A DNA stretch of 64,000 bases, taken from Nostoc sp. NIES-3756 (GTDB taxonomy: Bacteria; Cyanobacteriota; Cyanobacteriia; Cyanobacteriales; Nostocaceae). The notes beneath the pieces were generated by a model that was given only the letters and a program-made list of their open reading frames with translations, searched no databases and was not told the origin of the DNA. The DNA lies in contig NZ_AP017297.1 in assembly GCF_001548375.1 (NCBI RefSeq), forward strand, positions 12,303-76,302, written 5' to 3'. Position numbers and translations under genes: made by a program. This document shows positions 36,956 to 45,550 of the stretch, piece after piece. Position 1 is the stretch's first letter, and each line of letters starts with the position of its first letter.

Positions 36956-38176
36956 GTGCGATTTGACCTGAACCTGCGATCAGTCGTTCGTGACCAGATG
37001 GAAGCACTTACTAAGGAAATGCAAGCTTGGCAAGTGCAAACCCGCATTGATGAAGTTGAGATTGAGCAAATTCGCAGTAATATTTGCTGTTTTACTCACA
37101 CCACTTTTAGATCCGATTTACAAGTAGCAGGAGTGGATGGAAGTGGTGATTTTCCTATGCTTACTTATGCAGATTCATTCGTTTATCTTTCGGTAGCACA
37201 AGCAACCGTATATGCAGCTGATTTATTACGTGGTCTGCGTGAGCAAGCCCCAACTCCCCAAATAGTAATTAACTTTGCTTGGATACCAGAACACGCAACA
37301 GAAGGGCCTAAAGCTTTGGATAAGGCTCATGAAAATTTAGCCGGACTACCATTGATAGAAGTAATTGAGCATTCAGACTATCGGCAAATTAAGTCTAGCT
37401 TAACCCGAAAAAAGTATACTGCTGAAACACTTTTAAAAGGACTAATTCGACCACACGCCAGTGATACTGGAAATTTGGCAATTCAGTTAAGAAGCACCGC
37501 AGAAATGGGAGCCGCAGTGCGGTTGATTCAAAGTGAACATTGTCCAAACTATTTGTTAATGGACACTACCTTTTCTTTACCGTTGGTTAGTTCTACAACA
37601 AATTCATTATTCTATGAACATTTAAAGCGGCTTTGCTGTGTAACTGCAAGGAAACGAGGTATCGGTTTTTTTACTATTTCAAAGTCACATGGTTTACCTG
37701 CTATGGAAACTTTAGAAACGATAGCTAGAGAAATTCAAGGTCTTCCACAAGGGCAGGTAGCAGAACATTGGTACTTGCGTATTCCTGAGCTACACAAAGA
37801 TAATTGGTCACTTTCACTAGCAGAAGGTAGAAGGATTCCACCACCAGGAGCGGTATCTTACTTGTTGCGATTTCACCGTTTAACTCCTGTACTGCGATTA
37901 GATATGGATTGCCAATATTGGGAACAATATGTCAAGGGTGACAGTGAGGAAGAAACTCGTGAAAATGAGCGCAAAATTTTTGAGGATCTGGACTATACCT
38001 CCCATGATCAACGGGTATTTGGCTACCCTTACCCAATTAAGGCGGCTCATGATCGAGCATCTTTAACTGATGCTGAACGGGTTGCATTACGCAAGCAGCT
38101 AATTTCACAGGCGATCGCATCTGGAATGAGTCCTAAGCTGTTCCGTGACGCATCCCAAGCCACAGGGCATCGCTAA
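36956..38176 (+). CDS. nurA: NurA-domain nuclease
   Basis: 406 residues from GTG 36956, with AAGGAG 7 nt upstream. The NurA motifs are visible: VAGVDGSGDF at about 57-66 (catalytic Asp61), YLLMDTTFSLPL around 200, and the C-terminal FGYPYPIKAAHDRASL. In archaea NurA is a 5'-3' nuclease that forms a complex with the HerA ATPase to resect DNA ends. A HerA-like gene lies 3.4 kb downstream in the same direction, so a NurA-HerA complex is likely. It is the first gene of the rightward half of the island. Confidence 0.82.
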   Translation: MRFDLNLRSVVRDQMEALTKEMQAWQVQTRIDEVEIEQIRSNICCFTHTTFRSDLQVAGVDGSGDFPMLTYADSFVYLSVAQATVYAADLLRGLREQAPTPQIVINFAWIPEHATEGPKALDKAHENLAGLPLIEVIEHSDYRQIKSSLTRKKYTAETLLKGLIRPHASDTGNLAIQLRSTAEMGAAVRLIQSEHCPNYLLMDTTFSLPLVSSTTNSLFYEHLKRLCCVTARKRGIGFFTISKSHGLPAMETLETIAREIQGLPQGQVAEHWYLRIPELHKDNWSLSLAEGRRIPPPGAVSYLLRFHRLTPVLRLDMDCQYWEQYVKGDSEEETRENERKIFEDLDYTSHDQRVFGYPYPIKAAHDRASLTDAERVALRKQLISQAIASGMSPKLFRDASQATGHR

Positions 38177-38305
38177 GATGATTACTAAAAATACTATTAT
38201 TTAACCATCTATGCAAGTTATGCTATTAAATCCTATTAGTATCGAGATGGAATTGGGAACAATATAAAGAAGTTTATGTGAAGTTGAGTAAGGAATTAGA
38301 ATTTT

Positions 38306-39451
38306 ATGGCAGGAACATCTAAAAGCCCAATTCAAAAAATTCTATTTGGTAGCCCTGGAACTGGTAAAAGCTACAGGGTTAATAATAAAATTCTTTGTGA
38401 AGATTTGGGTATAGATAAAAAAAACAATCCAGAAAATATTATAAGAACAGTCTTTCACCCAGAATATACTTATGGCGATTTTATGGGGAAACTTGTACCT
38501 ATAACTAAATCAGGGAAAGTAGAATACAACTTTTATGAAGGTCATTTTTTGAAAGCTTTAGGGCAAGCTTACAAAAATATTCAATTAGTTAAACCAAAAT
38601 CGGTTGATCAAATTGTTTGGAAAGAAGTAAATAATGTCGCTTTAGTGATTGATGAAATAAATCGAGGTAATTCTTCTGCAATTTTTGGAATATGCTTTCA
38701 GTTACTAGATCGTGAATCTGATGGCTGGTCTAGCTATGAGGTTAATTTAACAGAAATTGAGTTTTACAAATTTATAGAACTAATAGGTACAAAAATTTCT
38801 TTAGTAGATGGTAATTTAAAATTTCAGTTTCCTGGAGATAGTCATTTTGTTTTTTTTGATTCTTTGAAAGATAAATTTCAACCTTTAGGCATAAATACAG
38901 AAACCAAAGCGATTAGGCTACCTCCTAACTTATCCGTTTTAGGTACAATGAACACCTCTGACAACTCTATTTATTTTATGGATAGTGCTTTTAAAAGAAG
39001 ATGGGATTGGGAATTTATTAATTGGGATAACAGTCAGCCTCCTAAAGCTACTTATGGCAACTTAGATGAAACAAAATGGGAAATTTTATATAAATCGATC
39101 AATAATTTTATCAAAAAAAATTATACTTCAGTGCGTGGTATTGAAGATAAGCAAATTGGTAAATATTTCATAAAAGAAAGGCCTGTAACACCAGAGCATA
39201 TTCAAAATAAACTTTTATTTTTTATCTGGGATAGTGTATTTGATAGAGATAAAAAGCCGCTTGTCCAACTTTTAGATGTAGCTAAAGAAGACCTTGTAAC
39301 ATTTGGGGATTTCACTAAACTACACAACATTTTTTATACTAATCTACTCAAGAATTACAAGCCTATTGAAAATAATTCGGATTCTGTTAATGAGAATAAC
39401 AGATCATCAGAGCTAATACCAGCACCGTTACCAATAAACCGAAAAATCTGA
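38306..39451 (+). CDS. mcrB: McrB-like AAA+ NTPase
   Basis: 381 residues. Walker A LFGSPGTGKSY lies at about 13-23 and Walker B LVIDEINRGN at about 113-122. The McrB signature MNTSDNS lies at about 215-221, followed by DSAFKRRWDWEF with the arginine finger. It lacks an N-terminal DNA-recognition domain, unlike E. coli McrB. McrB-like motors hydrolyse GTP and translocate DNA to drive McrC cleavage at modified sites. The gene is noticeably AT-rich. It is 130 nt after the NurA-like gene and 50 nt before the McrC-like gene. Confidence 0.88.
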   Translation: MAGTSKSPIQKILFGSPGTGKSYRVNNKILCEDLGIDKKNNPENIIRTVFHPEYTYGDFMGKLVPITKSGKVEYNFYEGHFLKALGQAYKNIQLVKPKSVDQIVWKEVNNVALVIDEINRGNSSAIFGICFQLLDRESDGWSSYEVNLTEIEFYKFIELIGTKISLVDGNLKFQFPGDSHFVFFDSLKDKFQPLGINTETKAIRLPPNLSVLGTMNTSDNSIYFMDSAFKRRWDWEFINWDNSQPPKATYGNLDETKWEILYKSINNFIKKNYTSVRGIEDKQIGKYFIKERPVTPEHIQNKLLFFIWDSVFDRDKKPLVQLLDVAKEDLVTFGDFTKLHNIFYTNLLKNYKPIENNSDSVNENNRSSELIPAPLPINRKI

Positions 39452-39500
39452 CTTAAATAGTTTTAAATTTTAAAATCAATTCAAATTATTTTATCCTAAA

Positions 39501-41066
39501 ATGTTTGATTTCTCTGAACTTGAATTAGTAAAAGTAAAAGATGCTCATGATAATTTTGTGGGTATCAGAAAATCTAAATCTGGTAAAAATTTTGAATTTT
39601 GTTTGCCTAATGGTTTTGAAAACTTTCCCAATAAGGATTTTAATAAAATTCGTGATTTATTTTTTTATATGTATCGTACTTTTGCAAAATTTGAGCGAGA
39701 TAATTTAGGAAATGAACGATTTAAAGTTAACAAACCCGAATATCAGCAAGAGCAAGACCAAACAACCATTTCTTCAAGTGGAGTCTCCTTGCAAACTGAA
39801 GAAGGCCAAGTTTGTGTTCTTTATAGTAAGATAAAAATGATTGAAAAAATTTTAGAAGCTTATGACGATTTAGCTATTCACTCAATTCAAAAGAAAATAG
39901 GTCGTAGTGATAAAATTGATTATTCTCGTATACATAAATATTTAGATAAAGCTATTTATTTGGAGCAGGATGTTATTTATGTTGAATCGATGGATTTACC
40001 TCGCTCTCTAGTCCGATATGAGAGTACAGATATTGTTAATTTATATTGCTATATTTTAGATGAAATCGTCAAGCAGTTGCAGGATGATGTACCAGATAAA
40101 GTAAAAAAGCGTAGTCAGGATATTCAGTTTCTTGCTCAACGGTTTAAAGATAACTACTTAACAAGTAATCAGTCAATATTTGATAAGGAAACTTATGCGG
40201 AAACTATTAATATTCTTAAAGATTCACTGGATAAGATAGATAAGAATACTTATTATAAAGATGCTGATTATTGGGGTATTTATGAAGCTGTAGAAATATT
40301 TTTATATGGAGAAATCAATTCCAATCAGAATGATGGTGAATATTGGGGCATTAAAGGTTTTTCTTTAGTTTGGGAAGATATGTGTCATACATATTTTTTC
40401 AATAAATATCGAGATGAAATCTGTTTTGCAGATACAGATATACCTCTTAAAGATCCTCCTAACCCTTCACCAGAAAGGAAAATTGAAAACAAAAAGATGG
40501 TAGGAAATTTAAAGTTTCATAACGGTAATGGTTATGGTAATCAATGGATATATCGATCATTTTCAGATATTAAATGCCCAAATACAGATATTAAATATGG
40601 ATGGAATGAATTATTATGTATCGAATTTAATCCTTCTTCAAGAATGATGATTTTATCTAACTCTCATTCTATTAACTATCCACAAATAGATAGAAGTAAA
40701 CTATTAAGACGTTTTCCTCGCCCAGATATTGTGCTAAAAGGTAAAAATTTCATAAAAGAAGGTAAAGTTCGGATTATTGATTATAAAGATGTTCCATTAG
40801 AATTTTATGTAGATGAAAATATTGCACCAAATTCATCTTCTAAAAAATATAATGATGACATTATTAAACAATTAACTTATGAATTGGCATTACAACAAAC
40901 TCATACTGTTTCTTCTAACTGGTTTTTTATCCCATATTATTACGAAGAAACACCTAGTCCTAATCCTCTAGGAGAGATTGCTTTTAAAATTAAAAAATGT
41001 GGAATTGATGTATTTAAAGCCAACTTTTTTCTCATTCAACAAATTTATCTAGAAGAAAATGTATGA
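39501..41066 (+). CDS. mcrC: McrC-like PD-(D/E)XK nuclease subunit
   Basis: 521 residues. The C-terminal nuclease domain has RRFPRPDIVL at about 404-413 and VRIIDYKDV at about 422-430, the D...(D/E)xK pattern. The N-terminal region is helical, with SNSHSINYPQ before the nuclease part, and has the plan of DUF2357/McrC proteins of LlaJI or McrBC-like systems. McrC cuts DNA when stimulated by the McrB motor. It follows the McrB-like gene by 50 nt and overlaps the next gene by 4 nt. The DNA is very AT-rich, unlike the HerA-like gene, pointing to separate origins. Confidence 0.8.
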   Translation: MFDFSELELVKVKDAHDNFVGIRKSKSGKNFEFCLPNGFENFPNKDFNKIRDLFFYMYRTFAKFERDNLGNERFKVNKPEYQQEQDQTTISSSGVSLQTEEGQVCVLYSKIKMIEKILEAYDDLAIHSIQKKIGRSDKIDYSRIHKYLDKAIYLEQDVIYVESMDLPRSLVRYESTDIVNLYCYILDEIVKQLQDDVPDKVKKRSQDIQFLAQRFKDNYLTSNQSIFDKETYAETINILKDSLDKIDKNTYYKDADYWGIYEAVEIFLYGEINSNQNDGEYWGIKGFSLVWEDMCHTYFFNKYRDEICFADTDIPLKDPPNPSPERKIENKKMVGNLKFHNGNGYGNQWIYRSFSDIKCPNTDIKYGWNELLCIEFNPSSRMMILSNSHSINYPQIDRSKLLRRFPRPDIVLKGKNFIKEGKVRIIDYKDVPLEFYVDENIAPNSSSKKYNDDIIKQLTYELALQQTHTVSSNWFFIPYYYEETPSPNPLGEIAFKIKKCGIDVFKANFFLIQQIYLEENV

Positions 41067-41632
41067 ATGGTGAGCAATTACAAATAATTGATGTATTTGA
41101 CGATGAATATAATGGTAATTTTATAAGTAATTATATTCCTTTGATTAGGTTACATAATTCCAAACAAAAAGAAGCTGTAGAAAAATATATATATGCCGAA
41201 GCACATAAATTTTTAGAAAAAATATTAGAGCCAGATATTATTGCAACTCCTATAGCTTATCCAAAATTAATTACAGAAAAGGATTTTAAGGAAATTGATA
41301 TTAGCTATTTTTATGATAATTTTTTCTTTGATTTGGGAGAGAGAGATGATAGGCGTAAGTTAAAGCTAAAAGTGAAATGGGGTATTACTTTTGACGAAAG
41401 ATGCGCTCCTATACAAATTAAATATCTTCCTAATAACTCTAATGAATTATTAGGAAATATAACTTCAAATGATTCCAATATAGTTCCAAATCGCCGATTT
41501 GGAACTATAGATATTAATGGAACTCCTATTTTCTATTATATTTATTTTACTATTCAAGAAATTTTAGATGTAATTAGACAATTACCTTTTACAGAAAATA
41601 CCGTTAGCCCTAGTATTCAACATCATGTATAA
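41063..41632 (+). CDS. Hypothetical protein between McrC-like and HerA-like genes
   Basis: 189 residues, overlapping the previous gene by 4 nt (ATGA) and the HerA-like gene by 8 nt. Aromatic- and acid-rich, with ISYFYDNFFFDLGERDDRRK in the middle. It has no membrane segment. Coupled translation suggests a small subunit that fits between the McrBC-like and HerA-like parts. Not recognised. Confidence 0.7.
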   Translation: MNGEQLQIIDVFDDEYNGNFISNYIPLIRLHNSKQKEAVEKYIYAEAHKFLEKILEPDIIATPIAYPKLITEKDFKEIDISYFYDNFFFDLGERDDRRKLKLKVKWGITFDERCAPIQIKYLPNNSNELLGNITSNDSNIVPNRRFGTIDINGTPIFYYIYFTIQEILDVIRQLPFTENTVSPSIQHHV

Positions 41633-43418
41633 ACTAAATGATTTACTGAAGCAGCTAGGCGATCGCTTTGGAGTTTTAGCTGAGAGTAATACTTATCAGC
41701 TGACTGTGGTAGCTAAGGATGCTGATATCGCAGTAGGAGACTTGTTTCTGCTTCCAAGCCGTCGAGGTGTAAAAGACCGTGTTTATATCTTCCGCGCTAC
41801 CCAGTATGCCAACATTTTGAATCGCTCTTTGGAAATGGGCGATATTGCACGTAATAAGTTAACCATGCCCGATTCCTATTTCAGCCAAGATTTAGCTGAG
41901 GAACAGCTAATTGAACTTAAAGGTATGGTACTGGGCTATGCACAGGCTGAGGATACAGGTTGGAAGTTTTACCGTCCCCGTCGATTGCCAGAACACCTTT
42001 CCGATGTTTACTTAGTTGATCCTAAACAACCCGCAGTAGGTGAAGTCATGCGATCGCTGTTAGCAAGTCAGCTAGGTCAAGATGGGCTGTATGTGGGCAA
42101 CCTGTTAGCTGGTGAGCAAGCACTAGAAGATGTAAAAGTTTACCTCCCACCCTACGCCTTATCGCATCACTTAGGAGTTTTTGGTCGAACTGGGGCGGGG
42201 AAAAGCAACTTGATGATGGTGCTGCTCAAGTCTGTGATGGATTACAATCGGGCGATCGCTCAAGGTGAACTGCAAGGAGCAAAAGCCAGTATCTTTGCTA
42301 TTGACCCCCATGATGAATTTCGGTTTTGGCATCTTGCTAGTGGTGGTGCAGATGGCATTCATGGGATTGTTCAGGGCTATTCGGAAACTGAACAACAGCA
42401 ATTGATTGAGCCGTTTTATTATTTAACAGCTAAAAATTTCTCTTATCAAGCTTTTGAACGCAAGGTGGTTCTTTCTCGTGCGGATATCTTACCAGATGAC
42501 TTAATTAGTATTAGTGAATTTAGTGAACAGCAGGTTGCATTCTCTAATCAGCAGTTTGCACTTTGGGGTGAACAGTGGATTGGACGTGTGTTATTAGGAG
42601 ATACGGAAGGAACAGGAGGGTTTGAAGGAAATGTTGATTTTCTTCCTGGTACTGTTTCAGCCGTGCAGCGCAGGTTAGGGTTTTTGCGCCGGGGACAAAC
42701 TCAGTTATTTACGCCTTTTGATCCAGAGGTGGGTTACGAGTATGATTCTTTACTAGCTGATATCATTTGTACCCTAGAGCAAGGTAGAGTTTTAATTGTG
42801 GAAACTACGTTGATGGGCGAGATGGAGCAGTTTTTGCTCACAACGGTAGTGGCTCGGACATTGTTTACTTTGCGACGAGCGTTGCGAAGCGTGGAGAAGT
42901 TAGGAGATTTAGCGGAGGCGATCCGTCAAGCTTTGGGTTGTGATGATGAACGGGATCAAGTCGGATTACGTCAGTTAGCGGAACAACTAATTCAGCGTCT
43001 AGAAGATGGAAGGTTGCCGTATCAAGAAGGGGATATTCTCAGAAGTCCAGATCAGTTGCCCTATGTAAATGTGGTCGTAGAGGAAGCACCTAGTGTTCTC
43101 AACCCTCAGCGCATGAAGTTTGGTTCGGTGTTTCGGGATATCTCCCGTCAGGGACGTAAGTTTGGTATTGGATTGTCAGTGGTTTCGCAGCAAGTAAGTG
43201 AAATTGATGATGGGGTGTTGTCTCAGATTAATACCGAATTGATTATGGCTTTGGGGAATGAGATGGAAAGGAAAGAGGCGATGCGGAATGCGTCGGCAGA
43301 TATGGCAGGTTTTGAGCGAGAGTTACAGGTGATGGGGAAGGGGCAGGTCATTGTGTCGGCTTCTTATAAGGATGTGCCTTTGCCTGTGCAAGTACCAGAG
43401 TTTGATAAAGAGGTTTAA
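41625..43418 (+). CDS. herA: HerA-like ATPase (DUF87 type)
   Basis: 597 residues. An N-terminal beta-barrel region (HAS-barrel type, about 1-110) is followed by Walker A GVFGRTGAGKSNL at about 184-196 and Walker B VVVEEAPSVLNP at about 482-493. A later RDISRQGRKFGIGLSVVSQQ carries the usual Arg/Gln motif. HerA forms a hexamer that pumps DNA into a partner nuclease such as NurA. HerA homologues also serve as motors in several bacterial defence systems. It has higher GC and a HIP1 site, unlike the AT-rich genes before and after. Confidence 0.9.
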   Translation: MYKLNDLLKQLGDRFGVLAESNTYQLTVVAKDADIAVGDLFLLPSRRGVKDRVYIFRATQYANILNRSLEMGDIARNKLTMPDSYFSQDLAEEQLIELKGMVLGYAQAEDTGWKFYRPRRLPEHLSDVYLVDPKQPAVGEVMRSLLASQLGQDGLYVGNLLAGEQALEDVKVYLPPYALSHHLGVFGRTGAGKSNLMMVLLKSVMDYNRAIAQGELQGAKASIFAIDPHDEFRFWHLASGGADGIHGIVQGYSETEQQQLIEPFYYLTAKNFSYQAFERKVVLSRADILPDDLISISEFSEQQVAFSNQQFALWGEQWIGRVLLGDTEGTGGFEGNVDFLPGTVSAVQRRLGFLRRGQTQLFTPFDPEVGYEYDSLLADIICTLEQGRVLIVETTLMGEMEQFLLTTVVARTLFTLRRALRSVEKLGDLAEAIRQALGCDDERDQVGLRQLAEQLIQRLEDGRLPYQEGDILRSPDQLPYVNVVVEEAPSVLNPQRMKFGSVFRDISRQGRKFGIGLSVVSQQVSEIDDGVLSQINTELIMALGNEMERKEAMRNASADMAGFERELQVMGKGQVIVSASYKDVPLPVQVPEFDKEV

Positions 43419-43420
43419 TT

Positions 43421-45535
43421 ATGCCAACACAAGATAAAACAGGTGATAAGTATGAACAATTTTTAGCGGCAACACTTTCCAGTCTTGGTTATTCATTTAA
43501 TGGTGTTACTGGCAAAAATTATTTACATCCTAATAAACGCAGTACCTTAGTCTTTCCAGGAACATATATCCAGCCTGATTTAGTAGTCAGAGACAATAGT
43601 AAAGTAAAAGCAATTTTATACTGCACTCATTGGAGTGAAACTCGCTCATCAAAAAAAAAATTTTGGCGAACATGGGAAGAATTAGCACAGCAAAAGTTAG
43701 CAGTTAGCCAAGATTTTTTAGCAATTAATTGTCTCTTTGAAGCTTTGCCGACAAATAGCGAACCTAGTATTTACATTACATCAGATGAACTCCCAATTGA
43801 TGTTACAAGGGATAAAAAAGTTCCTATTCAGTTTAATGGATGGGATGCAGGTATTGGTTGGGCGATGGTTGAGGCTTTTGATGTTTCTCTTGTATTTCCA
43901 GAAGGTTATCAAGAACTAGATAGAGTTGTTAATTCTGAAGATAATGAATTTGATATCGTTACCAGTAATTTAATAAAAGAAGCATTAGATAAATCTCATA
44001 AATCTTATTTCGTAACTCAATGGAATACTTTAGATAGAATACGACAAAGAACTTCTATTGATAGGATGAATTTAGTAGATACTCGTAATAATTACAGAGT
44101 TGGCTTATTACATATTTATTTAATTTATCGCTTGATTAGTAGAATATTAAATAGAAAAATTACTGAATTAAATGATATTATCAAAGCTTTGACACCTGCC
44201 AGTGGAACTGAAATTTCATTAAATTCTTTGCTAAAAGTAAATATTTTTAATGAAATAGGATTACATAAAACTTGTGAAATTTTTGATACTATATCAAAAA
44301 TTGAAGTCAACCATAACAACAAAAAAGAGAAATTTTGTAATATCAGATTTGTAACTAATCCAAATACAGAATCGGTCACATATTGGCTTAGTTTTAATAC
44401 TAAACTTCATTTTTGTTTACAAGATTTAAAATTGCATATTAGTAACAATAGATTTATTCAAGCTATTTACAGATACTTTGACCAGTTTGATCAAGCATAC
44501 GGAGTAGATGAGGCAATTGATGACTTGGCATTTCCTAATCTAGTTAAAGATAAAGAAAGTTTTGTACGCCAAATTTTTTTTAAAAGTATTAATAACGAAA
44601 TGGAATTGAATGAGTTATTACAATCTCATTGTAATAACATTAGTCATCAAAGAGAAATTATCTCAAAAGACAAACAAAATTGGGTATTTGAAATGTTACT
44701 ATATATGCTGGATTTAAAGAGTGCGGAAGATATCCAAAAAAGATTTAAAGATAATTTTGAAAAATCAGGACATCAACTACGTCCTCATGCTCCTTATGGA
44801 GACCAGGCTAAAGCTGTAGCTTTTCTCTTACAGGGCCGAGATATTTGTGAGCAATGGTCTCCCAGAAGTCGCAAGAAAAAAACCTTAACTAAAGATGAAT
44901 TTCGTACACTTGCCTGGGAAACAGTAGCTAAATGTATCACTCAGGCTATTATCGATAAGCAAAGCTCAACATTTCCACCAGAAAAAGTAATAAATGATTA
45001 TTTAAGAAATAAACTCATGCGTATTTTATCTTCGGATTTGCATGGTTTTTATATTGTGGTTGAACATTACCTGGGTGACATCTGTTTTTTAAATTTCACA
45101 GATGATAGCGATGATTATAAAGAAGACTTAAAAAATAGAATTTGCCCATCTTGGCAGACAGATGTAATTGTGAAAATTTGGGGTTCTAATATGACTGGTA
45201 AAGCCAGGCCATTGGAAACCTGGATGGAAGGAGTATCTCATAATGGTAAATGGTTAATCAAAGTACAGTCTGCACCTAATAACCCTGGTGATAAAACAAA
45301 AGAACTAGCCGGCCGTTGTCGCGCACTTCGCATAGCTTGGTCACATGGGTCGAAATATCATAACCGTTGTGAATGGTCGTTTAGTGAACGTAATCTTCCC
45401 AAACTAGCTCTTGTATTAGATGGTGAATGGGACTCAACCAAAAAACACAATCTTTATGAAGCAGGTTGGGACTGGGTAGGTGATATCTCTCAAATAGAAG
45501 AGCTTCGGCAATTAATTCAAAATAGCTCAGATTAA
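43421..45535 (+). CDS. Large unknown protein with possible N-terminal nuclease domain
   Basis: 704 residues, 2 nt after the HerA-like gene. The N-terminal part has EQFLAATLSSLGY at about 12-24 and QPDLVVRD at about 51-58, followed by a strand (KAILYCTHWSE). This is the arrangement of PD-(D/E)XK nucleases, with a nonstandard last residue pair. The middle is helical; the C-terminus has a conserved-looking block (HNRCEWSFSERNLPKLALVLDGEWD). I do not recognise a named family. Its stop lies 15 nt from the convergent helicase stop, so the two halves of the island meet here. Confidence 0.7.
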   Translation: MPTQDKTGDKYEQFLAATLSSLGYSFNGVTGKNYLHPNKRSTLVFPGTYIQPDLVVRDNSKVKAILYCTHWSETRSSKKKFWRTWEELAQQKLAVSQDFLAINCLFEALPTNSEPSIYITSDELPIDVTRDKKVPIQFNGWDAGIGWAMVEAFDVSLVFPEGYQELDRVVNSEDNEFDIVTSNLIKEALDKSHKSYFVTQWNTLDRIRQRTSIDRMNLVDTRNNYRVGLLHIYLIYRLISRILNRKITELNDIIKALTPASGTEISLNSLLKVNIFNEIGLHKTCEIFDTISKIEVNHNNKKEKFCNIRFVTNPNTESVTYWLSFNTKLHFCLQDLKLHISNNRFIQAIYRYFDQFDQAYGVDEAIDDLAFPNLVKDKESFVRQIFFKSINNEMELNELLQSHCNNISHQREIISKDKQNWVFEMLLYMLDLKSAEDIQKRFKDNFEKSGHQLRPHAPYGDQAKAVAFLLQGRDICEQWSPRSRKKKTLTKDEFRTLAWETVAKCITQAIIDKQSSTFPPEKVINDYLRNKLMRILSSDLHGFYIVVEHYLGDICFLNFTDDSDDYKEDLKNRICPSWQTDVIVKIWGSNMTGKARPLETWMEGVSHNGKWLIKVQSAPNNPGDKTKELAGRCRALRIAWSHGSKYHNRCEWSFSERNLPKLALVLDGEWDSTKKHNLYEAGWDWVGDISQIEELRQLIQNSSD

Positions 45536-45550
45536 TAAATCCAAAAACTT

